A stretch of DNA of 64,000 bases. Origin: Wenzhouxiangella sp. AB-CW3. GTDB taxonomy: Bacteria; Pseudomonadota; Gammaproteobacteria; Xanthomonadales; Wenzhouxiangellaceae. The DNA is taken from positions 3,487,225-3,551,224 of the forward strand of contig NZ_CP061368.1 of the NCBI RefSeq assembly GCF_014725735.1. Direction: 5' to 3'. Below, piece after piece: positions 9,676-19,768 of this stretch (position 1 is the stretch's first letter; every line of letters begins with the position of its first letter). Made by a program: the position numbers and the translations under genes. The notes beneath the pieces were generated by a model, which made no database searches, was not told the origin of the DNA, and saw only the letters and a program-made list of their open reading frames with translations.

Positions 9676-10713
9676 TCAGCTCTCCCTGACCGAGACCTCC
9701 TGACCGGCGCGCAGGCGCTCGTTGCCGCGAATGACCACGCGATCGCCTTCCCGGATGGATCCGCGCACCTCGATCCACTCGCCTTCGCCTATGCCGGTGG
9801 TGACACGTATGCGTCGCGCCTTGTTGTCCTCGTCGACGATGAACACGGCGATTCCGTCGCCACGCAACACCAGCGCGTCACGCGGCACGGCCAGCACTTC
9901 GCGTACATCGGCCGTGGGTACGGTCACGCGCACGGTCTGGCCGACGGGCAGGGCGGCATCGAGGTCCAGCCTCAATTCGAAGACATGGCGCGCCTCGCCG
10001 CCCACGCTCACGGTGGTTCGCAACGGGGCATGCAGGATCTCTCCGGCCACGGTAATGGCCAGTTCATCGCCGGGCTGGACGAAACGGTAATAGCTCAGCG
10101 GTGCCCGCGCCACGACTTCGAGACTGTCGGGATTGACCATCCGCACCACCCGGGTACCGGCGGCCACACGTTCACCGGCCTGGGCGGCGCGTTCGGCGAC
10201 CACGCCCGGAAACGGCGCCGTGATCCGGGTGCGCTCGATCTGGTCCTCGACCTGGTCAAGCCGGGCACGTACCACGGCCAGATCGCTACCGGCCACATCG
10301 CGCTCCGAGCGGGTCTGCTCGATCTGGCTCAGGGCGGCCAGATTGGTCTCGGCCAGACGTTCAAAACGACGCAACTCCGCCTCAAGGAAGTTCAGCCGGG
10401 CCTCGGCGCGGGTGATCTCCGACTCCAGTTCGCGGGCACGGAGCTTGAGCGAGGTATCCTCGATCCGGGCGACCACGTCGCCAGCATCGACCCGTGAGCC
10501 GATATCGGCCACCTCGATCAGGCGCCCATCGACCTCCGCGGACAAGAAGGCGTCCGAGCGCGAAACCACCGTACCGGCCACCTGCATGGTGGGCGCCATG
10601 GTAGTCATCCTGGCTTCGCTCAGGTCCACGGGCGGCGTACCGCCGACTTGGGCCAGGCTGATGCCCGGCAAAAGAATGGTCACGGCCAGAATCAGGCGCG
10701 TCGTATGGTTCAT
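9676..10713 (-). CDS. RND efflux periplasmic adaptor subunit
   Basis: Membrane-fusion protein linking an RND pump to an outer-membrane channel. 345 residues with a signal peptide (LILAVTILLPGISLA). A lipoyl-type half motif (SAEVDGRLIEVADIGSRVDA) is followed by an alpha hairpin (about 95-165), the second lipoyl half (ITAPFPGVVAERAAQAGERV), then beta-barrel and membrane-proximal domains. ATG 10713 is chosen because AGGAAGGA lies six bases upstream; this site overlaps the stop of the pump gene. The order pump then adaptor is the reverse of most RND operons. No outer-membrane factor gene is adjacent. Confidence 0.88.
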   Translation of the reverse strand: MNHTTRLILAVTILLPGISLAQVGGTPPVDLSEARMTTMAPTMQVAGTVVSRSDAFLSAEVDGRLIEVADIGSRVDAGDVVARIEDTSLKLRARELESEITRAEARLNFLEAELRRFERLAETNLAALSQIEQTRSERDVAGSDLAVVRARLDQVEDQIERTRITAPFPGVVAERAAQAGERVAAGTRVVRMVNPDSLEVVARAPLSYYRFVQPGDELAITVAGEILHAPLRTTVSVGGEARHVFELRLDLDAALPVGQTVRVTVPTADVREVLAVPRDALVLRGDGIAVFIVDEDNKARRIRVTTGIGEGEWIEVRGSIREGDRVVIRGNERLRAGQEVSVRES

Positions 10714-10724
10714 GCAATCCTTCC

Positions 10725-13700
10725 TCATGCCGGCACCACCTCGCTGGAGGCAGCCGGTTGTTTTTCCTCGTTGACCCGCAGCAGGCTGGGCAGCAGGATC
10801 AATGTGAACAGGGTACTGACGGCCATGCCGCCGACGATGACCGCGGCCAGCCCACGGTAGAGTTCGGTGCCGGCACCCGGCAGCAACAGCAGCGGCATCA
10901 TGCCGAACAGGCTGGTGGTCGTGCTCATCAGGATCGGTCGCAGGCGCAGGCGAACGGCGGTCTCCACCGCCTCGCGCCGACTCATGCCCTCGCGTTCCCC
11001 GTCCCGGGCGCGATACACCAGCAGGATGGCGTTGTTGACCACCAGGCCAAGCAGAATGACAAAGCCGATCATCGTCAGCATGTCCATGGCCTGGCCGGTG
11101 ATCCAACCGGTCAGCCTTAAGGCGACGATGCCGCCGACTGTCGCCATGGGGATGGTCATCAGCACCAGGATGGAATCGCGGAACGAGCGGAACAATGCCG
11201 AGATCAGCAGGTACAGAATCACGATGGCCAGCAGGAAACTGCCGCCCAGGTTTCTGAGTGTCTCACCCAGCGCTTCGGCGGTACCGCGATAGGTGACGAC
11301 ACCATCCGGCGGCAGCGCCTGGCGTATGGCCGGCTCGACCTGTTGCTGCAGGATCTCGATGGCCGTTTCCATGGGCACGCCCGATGGCGGCGTGACCTGC
11401 AGGGTCATGGTACGCCGGCGGTCGACACGCCGAATCTGGTTGGGTCCGGCGGTCCGTTCCAGCTCGGTGAGCTCACCCAGCGTGGCCATGCGCCCCGAAG
11501 GAGTTGCGACCGGCATGGCCATGAACTCCTCGGGCGTCAACCAGGATTCGCCGCGCAGGATCACGTCCAGTCGACGATCGCCATCAAAGTAATCGCCCAG
11601 AAAAGCACCATCGCCCAACGCGCGGATCAGCGTCGCCACATCGCCGCGCGTCCAGCCGAGCTCGGCAATACGCCGGTCATCGGGCCGCAACCGCAATTCC
11701 GGTTCGGCCAGTTCCAGGCCGGGCTGCGGTCTGACGGTAGCGCCGGGCAACTCACGCTGAACCAGATCAAAACCGACCTGACCGGCCTCGAGGAGATCCT
11801 CGAAATCGGCCGCCTGCAGGTTGACGTCGATGCTGCGGCTGCCACGCCCGCCGAAGATCGGCGAGCGATTGGCGCGACCGAAGGTATCGGGGAAACCGGC
11901 CAGCACTTCGTTGTTGACGATGTCCATCATGCGATCGACTTCGCGCGGATTCTCTGCCCGGAACCCCATGAAAGCGCCAGTACCGAAAAAACCCACAAAA
12001 CTGTTGGCGATCTTCGGCTCCTTCTCGCCTTCAATGTACGGTCGAAGACGTTCGTTGATGGGATCGATCAATTCACGCTCGGCCGTTTCCGGACCCATTC
12101 CCGAAGGCGTTTGCAGGAAACCGAACACGAAGTTGCGCTGCCCTTCGGGCAGGTAGTCGGCCGGCGGAATCAGCAGGGCGCCAATCAGCAGTGGTACCAG
12201 GGTCAGTCCCCCGATCCATCCCCAGCGCCGGCGCGGCGTATCGGTCAGTAGCATGATGCGCCGGGTTACCGCCTGCCACCAGTGACCATGTCGATCACGC
12301 AGCTCGGCATCGCCGAGTAGACGGTAGCTGGCCGCGGGCAAGACGACGATGGCGACCAGAAGCGAGCACACGATGGCCGCGGAAATCACGACGGCCAGAT
12401 CGGCGAAGAGCTGACCGGCTTCGTCCTGCAGGAAAATCACCGGCACGAAGATGGCCACGGTGGTGGCAGTCGAGGCCAGCAGGGCGCCCCACACCTGGCC
12501 GGCGCCGCGGTCGGATGCCTCAAGCGGCGCGCGTCCCATTTCGCGCTGACGCACGATGTTCTCCAGTACCACGATGGCCGCATCCAGCACCATCCCGGTC
12601 GCGAAGGCCAGTCCGGCCAGGGAAATGACATTGAGCGTGCGGTCGACACTGTCGAGCACCAGGAAGGCGAAACACAGGCACAGGGGAATGGCCAGCGCCA
12701 CCATCAGGGTGGCTCTCAGGCGCCGGAAGAACCACCAAAGCACCAGGATGGCCAGGCTCATGCCCAGCAGCAGATTGGTCGCCACCATGGCCACGGACTG
12801 ACGGATATAAATCGTGTCGTCGGAGACCTGCACGTAATACAGGCCGTTGGGTTCAAGATGAGACTCCTGGAGCTCGGCCATGGTCTCCTGGATATCGGCC
12901 ATCACTTCGAGCACGTTGACGCCGGGCTCGGAAATGATGTTCATGGAAATCGACGGGCCGCCGTTCTGGGTCATGACACCAGTGGCATCGCGCATGGTGC
13001 GCTCGACGGTGGCCACGTCTCCCAGGTAGACAGGGCGACCTTCCCGCCACTCCAGAACCAGGTTCTCGATATCGGCAATCTCGTATTGCCCGGCAAAGCG
13101 CAGCGTGTACTGGCGCCGGCCGACCTCGCGAAAACCGCCGGATACATCGTTGTTCTCGCCCAGGGCCAGGCCGATGCGCGTCAGGTCGACCCCGATCGTG
13201 GCAGCCTGGTAGGGATCGAAGGTGATGCGGACCTCGAAGGGTCGACCGCCCCTCGGGTTGGCCGAAGACACACCAGGCAGGCGTTCCAGTCGTTCCTTGA
13301 CGACCTCCTCGACCAGGTCGTGATACTCGATGATGGGTCGATCATTGCCCTCCATCGGGCGGATGGAGAACCAGGCAATGGTGTCGCCGAACTGATCAGA
13401 CCCCACGCGCACGGTCGGTTCGCTGGCATCGGCCGGATAGCGCGGCACCTGGTTGAGACGATTGATGACCTCGATCAGGGCGCGGTTGAGATCGGCACCG
13501 ACATCGAACTCGAGATTGATCGAGCCACGGCCCTGGCTGGCCGTCGAGATCATGCGCTGCAATCCCGGCACATCGCGCAACTGGTTTTCCTGCGGCTCGA
13601 TGATCTCCGATTCGATCTCGGCCGGGGCCGCGGCCCGCCAGCCGGTCGATACCGAGATGGTTGGCCGGTCGATATTGGGCGTCATCTGAATCGGCAGGCG

Positions 13701-13790
13701 CGACAGACTCAGCAGGCCAAAAATGACCAGCAAAATGCAGCCCACGGCAACGGCAACCGGGTTGCTCAGTCCTAAACGTGTAAGAGGCAA
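10725..13790 (-). CDS. RND efflux pump (HAE/AcrB-type) inner-membrane subunit
   Basis: Proton-driven exporter of hydrophobic or amphiphilic compounds. 1021 residues, full length, with twelve predicted membrane helices in two halves and two large periplasmic loops. Starts LTRLGLSNPVAVAVGCILLV, a typical RND TM1. In TM4 the proton-relay motif reads GMVLDAAIVVLEN: the first of the two adjacent Asp of AcrB is kept and the second is Ala, as in some non-AcrB subfamilies. The substrate cannot be predicted. The adaptor gene follows directly. Confidence 0.9.
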   Translation of the reverse strand: MPLTRLGLSNPVAVAVGCILLVIFGLLSLSRLPIQMTPNIDRPTISVSTGWRAAAPAEIESEIIEPQENQLRDVPGLQRMISTASQGRGSINLEFDVGADLNRALIEVINRLNQVPRYPADASEPTVRVGSDQFGDTIAWFSIRPMEGNDRPIIEYHDLVEEVVKERLERLPGVSSANPRGGRPFEVRITFDPYQAATIGVDLTRIGLALGENNDVSGGFREVGRRQYTLRFAGQYEIADIENLVLEWREGRPVYLGDVATVERTMRDATGVMTQNGGPSISMNIISEPGVNVLEVMADIQETMAELQESHLEPNGLYYVQVSDDTIYIRQSVAMVATNLLLGMSLAILVLWWFFRRLRATLMVALAIPLCLCFAFLVLDSVDRTLNVISLAGLAFATGMVLDAAIVVLENIVRQREMGRAPLEASDRGAGQVWGALLASTATTVAIFVPVIFLQDEAGQLFADLAVVISAAIVCSLLVAIVVLPAASYRLLGDAELRDRHGHWWQAVTRRIMLLTDTPRRRWGWIGGLTLVPLLIGALLIPPADYLPEGQRNFVFGFLQTPSGMGPETAERELIDPINERLRPYIEGEKEPKIANSFVGFFGTGAFMGFRAENPREVDRMMDIVNNEVLAGFPDTFGRANRSPIFGGRGSRSIDVNLQAADFEDLLEAGQVGFDLVQRELPGATVRPQPGLELAEPELRLRPDDRRIAELGWTRGDVATLIRALGDGAFLGDYFDGDRRLDVILRGESWLTPEEFMAMPVATPSGRMATLGELTELERTAGPNQIRRVDRRRTMTLQVTPPSGVPMETAIEILQQQVEPAIRQALPPDGVVTYRGTAEALGETLRNLGGSFLLAIVILYLLISALFRSFRDSILVLMTIPMATVGGIVALRLTGWITGQAMDMLTMIGFVILLGLVVNNAILLVYRARDGEREGMSRREAVETAVRLRLRPILMSTTTSLFGMMPLLLLPGAGTELYRGLAAVIVGGMAVSTLFTLILLPSLLRVNEEKQPAASSEVVPA

Positions 13791-13891
13791 GTTGTTTCTC
13801 CAGCTCGTAATCCCTCACGCGGAGCGACCTGGGCGACCGCGCGACCACCAGTTGACAGCAGTGAATGTAAATGGTGCCGATGAATTTCAGT

Positions 13892-15139
13892 TCATCGCGA
13901 CCGGAGCGCCGCGACCGAGGCAATGCGTGCCTCCCGCAGGGCCCGGGCGATGGCCGGACCTTTCAGCCCCTGCTCGACAAACGCGCGCGCATTGACCGAG
14001 GCCGATGCCTCCAGAGCGTCCCGGAGAAAGTCGGCCTGGGGATAGGTTCGGTGTTCCAGCCCCTTGCGACCGCGCCAGTCGGCCTCGCAAGCTTGAAGAA
14101 AAGGCGTCAACCGCTGCGGCCGCCGGTAGACATCCAGGCTTTCGAACAATGTCACCACCGTGCCCGGGCGCAGCTCCAGGGCACGATGGGCATGCAGGTG
14201 AAGCTCACCGACCAGCAAGGCCAGCTCACGGCATTCCGCCGGCACGCGCAACCGGTCGCTAACGGCGCGAATGGGCGCCAGTCCGGCTTTCTCGTGCCCC
14301 CGATGGCGCGGCCACTGATCGCGCGGGGTCAGACCCTTGCCCAGATCATGGACCAGGCTGGCGAAACGGGCAGCCAGCGGCGCGTCGAGGAGGGCCGACT
14401 GCTCGAGAACCATGAGGGTATGAATCCCGGTATCGATCTCGGGGTGATACTCCGGGGCCTGCGGTACGCCAAACAGCCGGTCGACTTCGGGCAACAGCAC
14501 GGCCAGCGCACCGGTTTCCCGCAACACCTCGATAAAGCGCGCCGGGCTGTGCTCCATCAGGGCCCGCGACATCTCTTGCCAGACCCGCTCCGGAACCAGA
14601 TGATCCACCTCGCCTTCCCGGACCATGCCTCGGCACAGCTTCAGGGTTTGCCGGGCGATGCGGAAGTCCGGAAACCGGGCGGCGAAACGCGCCAGCCTGA
14701 GAATGCGCACCGGGTCTTCCCGAAAGGCCGGCGAAACATGCCGAAGCACCCGGTCGATCAGGTCCCGACGACCGTCAAAAGGATCGATCAGGCGGCCATC
14801 GGCCGAACGGGCCATGGCGTTAATGGTCAGGTCACGCCGGGCCAGATCGTCTTCCAGGGTGACGTCGGGGCCGGTGTGGAACACGAAACCGTGGTATCCG
14901 CGGCCCTGCTTGCGCTCAGTTCGCGCCAGGGCGTACTCTTCGCCGCTGACAGGGTGAAGGAAAACGGGGAAATCCCGGCCAACCGGCCGGAATCCACGCC
15001 GGCGCATGTCCTTGGGGCCGGCCCCGACCACGACGTGGTCGGCATCCTCGCTGCCGCGCCCCATCAGTTCGTCGCGAACGACGCCGCCGACACGATAGAC
15101 CTCCAGCCCGTCGGCCGGATCGCGACTACTCGCGGTCAC
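13892..15139 (-). CDS. cca: CCA-adding enzyme (tRNA nucleotidyltransferase), multifunctional type
   Basis: Builds or repairs the CCA end of tRNAs. About 415 residues from GTG 15139, close to the length of the E. coli enzyme. The class II polymerase-beta fold signatures are present: [13 protein letters not shown] and the metal-binding DAD in [11 protein letters not shown], then [12 protein letters not shown]-terminal HD domain ([24 protein letters not shown]) carries the phosphohydrolase activities in this subfamily. The frame runs back to 15358 but homology starts at [12 protein letters not shown] 15139 has AAGG upstream and overlaps the stop of the preceding gene. Confidence 0.9.
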   Translation of the reverse strand: MTASSRDPADGLEVYRVGGVVRDELMGRGSEDADHVVVGAGPKDMRRRGFRPVGRDFPVFLHPVSGEEYALARTERKQGRGYHGFVFHTGPDVTLEDDLARRDLTINAMARSADGRLIDPFDGRRDLIDRVLRHVSPAFREDPVRILRLARFAARFPDFRIARQTLKLCRGMVREGEVDHLVPERVWQEMSRALMEHSPARFIEVLRETGALAVLLPEVDRLFGVPQAPEYHPEIDTGIHTLMVLEQSALLDAPLAARFASLVHDLGKGLTPRDQWPRHRGHEKAGLAPIRAVSDRLRVPAECRELALLVGELHLHAHRALELRPGTVVTLFESLDVYRRPQRLTPFLQACEADWRGRKGLEHRTYPQADFLRDALEASASVNARAFVEQGLKGPAIARALREARIASVAALRSR

Positions 15140-16085
15140 GACGCGCCTTGCGTCGGTACTGCTGGTAGCGCTGCTGTCGCCCTTGGCGGCCCAGCCAGCT
15201 GGGCGCGAGTTCCGACATCCCCCAGGGGCGAATGCCCAATGCGGCGAACCCGTCCTTGGTGCAGACGCTGTCGAGTAGCAGGGAACGGTAATTGTCCGAT
15301 GAAAAAGGCTTGCCGGGAATGAAGTCGAACACCATGCCCTGCAGCCGACCCAGTGCATCCGGCAGACCGACCACGGCTCGCCTGAGCTCGAGCTGGTCGC
15401 GCAGCCAACGCACCAGGTCGATCAGGCGCCACTGCTCGGTACCGCACAAATCGTAGGTCTGACCCGCGCTGTCGTTGCGTGAAAGCACCTGGACAAAAGC
15501 CTCGACGACATCGCCGACGTAAACCGGCGCAAAGCGCGCGTCGGGCCGGGCCAGCGGCAGTAGCGGTGAAATCCGAAGCAAGCCGGCGAAGCGATTGAGA
15601 AAACTGTCATCGGGACCGAAGATTGTTGAAGGCCGCAGAATGGTGGTCTGCAAACGGCCCTGGCGACCGGCATCCTCAATCATGTTCTCGGCCTCTCCCC
15701 GGGTACGCAGGTAGTGACTCTCGCCCTGTCCGGCATTCAGCGCACTCATGTGAATGAGGCGCGGAGTATCCGATCGCACGCAGGCATCGATCAGGGTTTC
15801 GACCAGCGTCACATGGGCTTTTCTGAACCCTTGACCACCGCCCAGCAGGCGCTCGTTGAGAATACCGACCAGGTTGATGGCGACATCGTGACCCTTCAGC
15901 TCCCTTGCCAGGGCGTTGACATCATGGGGATCGAACTGGCGCACCCGCACTCCTGGCAGCACGGTCAGGTGCCGACAGCGAGGGGCATGTCGGGTGGCAA
16001 TGGTCAGTTCATGGCCTTCCCGATCCAGCCGCCTGGCCAGGTGGCTGCCGACAAAGCCTGACCCGCCGAGAACCAGGATCTTCAT
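15126..16085 (-). CDS. NAD(P)-binding protein, complex I NDUFA9-like family
   Basis: 319-residue extended short-chain dehydrogenase fold. The Rossmann dinucleotide motif is [15 protein letters not shown] at the N-terminus, followed by [12 protein letters not shown] and [17 protein letters not shown], characteristic of the NDUFA9/YlbE-like group. Bacterial members are usually annotated from homology to the mitochondrial complex I accessory subunit; their own reaction is unknown. It lies between slt and cca, a neighbourhood common in gammaproteobacteria. The end overlaps the cca start by 14 nt. Basic C-terminal tail ([16 protein letters not shown]). Confidence 0.82.
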   Translation of the reverse strand: MKILVLGGSGFVGSHLARRLDREGHELTIATRHAPRCRHLTVLPGVRVRQFDPHDVNALARELKGHDVAINLVGILNERLLGGGQGFRKAHVTLVETLIDACVRSDTPRLIHMSALNAGQGESHYLRTRGEAENMIEDAGRQGRLQTTILRPSTIFGPDDSFLNRFAGLLRISPLLPLARPDARFAPVYVGDVVEAFVQVLSRNDSAGQTYDLCGTEQWRLIDLVRWLRDQLELRRAVVGLPDALGRLQGMVFDFIPGKPFSSDNYRSLLLDSVCTKDGFAALGIRPWGMSELAPSWLGRQGRQQRYQQYRRKARRDRE

Positions 16086-16106
16086 GTCTGTCTACCCAAG
16101 TGAGTG

Positions 16107-16146
16107 CATGGACGAGGATGTCATTCTAACCAATGACACGTCCATG
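16107..16146. promoter_or_regulatory. Interrupted palindrome between slt and the NDUFA9-like gene
   Basis: Outer arms CATGGAC (16107-16113) and GTCCATG (16140-16146) enclose inner arms TGTCATT (16119-16125) and AATGACA (16132-16138), with a 6-nt loop. It sits in the 89-bp gap between the slt stop and the next start on the same strand. It could terminate slt transcription, protect mRNA, or bind a dimeric regulator. Confidence 0.4.
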
Positions 16147-16174
16147 ACCGCTCAAGGCTGCTCGTTCCCAGCCG

Positions 16175-18154
16175 TCAGTCCACGTGGCAGGCGAAACCGG
16201 GCCCCGGGGCGTCACTGCCCAGGGCGTATCTGGCCAGCAGCGACGGTCCTTCGCCAAGCTGCCACTCGTAAATCGTGGCAAAGGCCAGCACCCGCGGCAC
16301 GTAGTCGCGGGTCTCGAAAAACGGCAGCGTCTCCATCCACACGTCGGCATCGGTCGCCGGCCTCGAATCCTGCCACCTCGCCACGGCATTGATCCCCGCG
16401 TTGTAGGCAGCGGCTACACGAACCCAGTCGCCGTCATAACGTTCCTGGAGCTCGGCCAGGTGCGCGATCCCCAGAGGCAGATTGATGGCCGGCTCCATCA
16501 GGTCAGCCTGCCCGTTGTAACGCAGACCATTGCGACCGGCGACCTCCGCTGCCGTCGCAGGCATGAGTTGCAGCAGGCCGCGGGCGCCAGCCGGTGACAG
16601 TGCATCGGCCTGCATGGCGGACTCGGCACGCATCAAGCCGTAGACCAGCGCCGGCTCGACCCGGTACTGCCGGCTCAACGCCAGCACATCTCCCTTTTCG
16701 GCCATCGGAAAACGCCATGGATAGGCCCTGCGGTTGCCAGCACTGTTGAGCGCGGCAATGGCACGATCATGCCAGCCATCGGCTGCCGCCATCAGGGCGG
16801 CCTGCTCAAGCTCGGCCTGACTCAGACGCCGGCTGACCCGGGTCCAGGTCGTGCGGCCATGCCCGGCAAGCCCCACATGGAAAAGCTCGACGGCACGTTT
16901 GAACTCGGCATCGCGCAGCAATCGACGCTGCACATCGGCATCCGGGGACAACTCCTCGCTGCACAGGTTGAGCGGCTGCTGCAGTTGCAGTGCGGCCAGA
17001 AAACCGTAGTAGTTGGAGTCACCGGCCAGGGTGCCAAAGGCGACCAGCGCATCGGGACGATTCAGGGCCGCCAGCGCCCGCCCCCGCCAGTAGCGCCAGC
17101 GAGACTGGGCCTGCTCATCGACCGACATGCCCTGAATGCTGGCCAGGACCTCGTTCCAGCGATCATGCGCCATTGCCACACGGGCACGCCAGGCCAGGAT
17201 CTGCTGGTCGCGGACCTCGGCGGGCAGCGCATCGATGGCTTCCAGGGCGTCTTCTTCCAGGGCCACGGCGGCGAACAGTGCCAGTTCGCGCTCAACCCCT
17301 GCCCGCTGCTCGGAACTGAAATCAAAACGCGGCGCCAGGCGGGTCCACTGATCCCGGGCACGGGCCTGGTCGCTGCGGGCCAGTTGACGCACACCGGCGC
17401 TGACCAGCAGACGACTGTGGGCCTGGTCCGGCCAATGCCGGGCCCGGCGCAATCCATTCTGCGGCCGGGACCGCATCAGCAGCCAGCGCTCGGCCCATTC
17501 GCGCTCGCTGGCCGGCAGATAGCGCCTCAGGTAGCGGGCCAGGTTCTGTTCACCGGCATCGACTGCCAGCCGAAACCGTTCCCAGGCCACTTGCGGCGAG
17601 GGATTGCCCTGATCGCGCCACCAGGAAAAGACCGGATTGCAGGCATCCGGCTGCGAGCGACCCACTTTCCAAAGTAGCTCGACTTCGGCCTCCAGCCCTT
17701 CGTGTTGTCCTTGCACTACCCGGGCATGGGCGACATGACAGCGCACCTCGGTATCCTGGCTTCCCGACCCGTGCAGCAGCAGCGCGTCCCATTGTTCCCG
17801 ACGCCCCAGGCTGCGCAGCCACGCGGTCTCCAGCCTGCCGGCAAACGACCAGTCCCGGTGGCGGGCGAGAAACTGCTCCATGACGACCTCGGGGACCTTG
17901 TCGATGCGCTGGCGCAGCAACTCGAACTCCAGATACGGTGTCAGGGGGTAGTCATCAAGCTCGGAGATGGCCGCCACCACACCGGCCTGGTTACCTCGAC
18001 GCGCTGCGGCCCACCCCTGGCGAAACACTTCGCGCTGACTATCGCGCGACGACTGGGCGCCATCGGACCCACCCTGGGCGATAGCCGCCAACGGCAACAA
18101 GGCCAGGCCGACCAGCGACGCCACAACCATCCGCCAGTAGCTTGCTTTCATCAT
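16175..18154 (-). CDS. slt: Soluble lytic murein transglycosylase (Slt70-like)
   Basis: Periplasmic enzyme cleaving peptidoglycan between MurNAc and GlcNAc with 1,6-anhydro product formation. 659 residues; signal peptide VVASLVGLALLPLAAIAQ. A long alpha-superhelical (TPR-like) region covers residues about 30-460. The C-terminal lysozyme-like domain contains the catalytic Glu in LMRAESAMQ and the GLLQLMP and AYNAG blocks (ARGLLQLMPATAAEVA, VAAAYNAGINAV). The start could be either of the two leading Met codons. Divergent from the TauE/SafE gene. Confidence 0.92.
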   Translation of the reverse strand: MMKASYWRMVVASLVGLALLPLAAIAQGGSDGAQSSRDSQREVFRQGWAAARRGNQAGVVAAISELDDYPLTPYLEFELLRQRIDKVPEVVMEQFLARHRDWSFAGRLETAWLRSLGRREQWDALLLHGSGSQDTEVRCHVAHARVVQGQHEGLEAEVELLWKVGRSQPDACNPVFSWWRDQGNPSPQVAWERFRLAVDAGEQNLARYLRRYLPASEREWAERWLLMRSRPQNGLRRARHWPDQAHSRLLVSAGVRQLARSDQARARDQWTRLAPRFDFSSEQRAGVERELALFAAVALEEDALEAIDALPAEVRDQQILAWRARVAMAHDRWNEVLASIQGMSVDEQAQSRWRYWRGRALAALNRPDALVAFGTLAGDSNYYGFLAALQLQQPLNLCSEELSPDADVQRRLLRDAEFKRAVELFHVGLAGHGRTTWTRVSRRLSQAELEQAALMAAADGWHDRAIAALNSAGNRRAYPWRFPMAEKGDVLALSRQYRVEPALVYGLMRAESAMQADALSPAGARGLLQLMPATAAEVAGRNGLRYNGQADLMEPAINLPLGIAHLAELQERYDGDWVRVAAAYNAGINAVARWQDSRPATDADVWMETLPFFETRDYVPRVLAFATIYEWQLGEGPSLLARYALGSDAPGPGFACHVD

Positions 18155-18211
18155 CGCAACACCCCAAACTGCCTCGCAGTTACCGCATCGCCTGCTGCCG
18201 CCTGTCGACTC

Positions 18212-19006
18212 GTGTTCACCCTGCTTCTCATCCTGCTACTTGTCGGAGTTGTTGCCGGCATTCTCGCCGGACTGCTCGGAATTGGCGGCGGACTGGTCAT
18301 CGTACCGGCGCTCACCTGGCTCTTGCTAGGACTGGGAGTCAGCGGTGATGCCGCCGTGACCGTGGCCGTTGCCACTTCACTGGCTACCATGTTGCTGACT
18401 GCCGGAAGTGCCGTCTGGTTCCAGCACCGACGCGGCGCACTGGACTGGTCTGCCATTGCCCGCCTGGGACCGGCCATGGCCCTGGGCGCGGGCGCGGGCG
18501 CCGCACTGGCCGTCTGGGTGCCGGGCCGGGGGCTGGCGATCTTCTTTGCCGTGGTTGCCGCGGCCATTGGCCTGCGCATGCTGCTGGCAGCCAGCCCGCG
18601 ATACATCGACCGGCCTGCCCGTCCCAGGCTCTGGTGGCTGGCCGGCCCGCTGATCGGTGGCATTTCGGCGATGATCGGCATCGGCGGGGGCACTTTCAGC
18701 GTGCCCTACCTGGCTCGCAACGGCTTTGCCATGGTCAAGGCCGTGGCCGTTGCCTCGGCCTGCGGCTGGCCCATTGCCGCGGCCGGTGCCCTGGTCTTTG
18801 TACTCTCGGGCCCCGCGCCGGAGGGGCTTGCCTGGTCTGTCGGACAAGTCTGGCTGGCGGGCATGGTCGGCATCGGACTGGGTGGAATGGCAGGCGCCCC
18901 GCTGGGCGTGGCTCTGGCCCATCACCTGCCGGCCAGGCGGCTAAGACGCCTGTTTGGGGGCATACTGATCATCGTCGCCATTCGCATGGCCACCGGCATC
19001 GGGTAG
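18212..19006 (+). CDS. TauE/SafE-family membrane transporter
   Basis: 264 residues from GTG 18212, with seven to eight hydrophobic helices. Two internal repeats each carry the family glycine-rich motif: GLLGIGGGLVIVPAL near the N-terminus and AMIGIGGGTFSVPYL in the middle. The family exports sulfite or organosulfur anions, but many members have unknown substrates and there is no sulfur-metabolism neighbour here. The frame is open back to 17702, antisense to slt, which is not coding. The 3' end overlaps the convergent nuclease gene by 66 bp, so both C-termini are encoded on opposite strands of the same DNA. Confidence 0.82.
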   Translation: MFTLLLILLLVGVVAGILAGLLGIGGGLVIVPALTWLLLGLGVSGDAAVTVAVATSLATMLLTAGSAVWFQHRRGALDWSAIARLGPAMALGAGAGAALAVWVPGRGLAIFFAVVAAAIGLRMLLAASPRYIDRPARPRLWWLAGPLIGGISAMIGIGGGTFSVPYLARNGFAMVKAVAVASACGWPIAAAGALVFVLSGPAPEGLAWSVGQVWLAGMVGIGLGGMAGAPLGVALAHHLPARRLRRLFGGILIIVAIRMATGIG

Positions 19007-19762
19007 ATCGACATCCTGGTGCAGGTTAACCACCATCGACAGGGGCCGGTGGTCCGAATAGCTCACGGGCAGGACTTCCAGTTCGGCAATGTCCATATTG
19101 GGCGAGACCAGGATATGGTCGATGGCGCGCTGCGGTCGCCAGGACGGAAAGGTGAGATGGCTGTCGGGAATGATCAGGCCGGCCTTGTCGCAAAAGCTTC
19201 GAAGCTCTCGCGAGTCCGGCCCGGTGTTGAGATCGCCCATGGCCACGACATGCGGATACTCCCTGACCAGCCCGGCGATGTAGTCAAGCTGCTGGGCGCG
19301 TGCCCGCCTGCCCAGGGCAAGGTGCAGAACAACCAGCCACAATGCGGCATCGCCCTCGCCAAAGCGCACCACCATCGCGCCCCTGCCGGGAATCGCGCCG
19401 GGCAGTTTGTGTTCCTCGATGGCGCTGGGCTCGACACGACTAAGCAGGCCGTTGCCGGCGTGGGCAATCATGCCAACCTTGCGGTTGCCCTGATGGTTCC
19501 AGAACGGAAACCGCGCATGGGTGGCGAGGTACTTGGCCTGATTGAGAAACCCGGAGCGCAGGCTGCCGCAGTCGACTTCCTGCAGAGCAACGATGTCGTA
19601 GTCGGCAACCAGTTCGGAAATGGCATCCAGGTTGGCGATGCGCTGGTTGTTCGGCAGCACCTGACGCCAGCTACGGGTGACGTACTCGCTATAGCGGCCC
19701 GTCGTGGTGCCGGCCTGGATGTTGTAGCTCAGCAGCCTGAGCTGCCGTGAGGGCGCAACCAC
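18941..19762 (-). CDS. Endonuclease/exonuclease/phosphatase family protein
   Basis: 273 residues with the exonuclease III-like fold. Visible motifs are LLSYNIQAG, the catalytic Glu in IVALQEVDCG, GDLNTGPDS, and the terminal YSDHRPLSMVV. No signal peptide is seen. The order cytochrome c4, dsbA and this gene on one strand, divergent from engB, is conserved in pseudomonads and relatives, which supports orthology. The true substrate (DNA, RNA or phospholipid) is not known. The hydrophilic C-terminus overlaps the convergent TauE/SafE gene. Confidence 0.85.
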   Translation of the reverse strand: MVAPSRQLRLLSYNIQAGTTTGRYSEYVTRSWRQVLPNNQRIANLDAISELVADYDIVALQEVDCGSLRSGFLNQAKYLATHARFPFWNHQGNRKVGMIAHAGNGLLSRVEPSAIEEHKLPGAIPGRGAMVVRFGEGDAALWLVVLHLALGRRARAQQLDYIAGLVREYPHVVAMGDLNTGPDSRELRSFCDKAGLIIPDSHLTFPSWRPQRAIDHILVSPNMDIAELEVLPVSYSDHRPLSMVVNLHQDVDLPDAGGHANGDDDQYAPKQAS

Positions 19763-19768
19763 CTCGGA

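Noticed and set aside
17702..18211. 170-residue extension of the TauE/SafE protein
   Set aside because: Antisense to the slt gene; membrane helices start only after GTG 18212.
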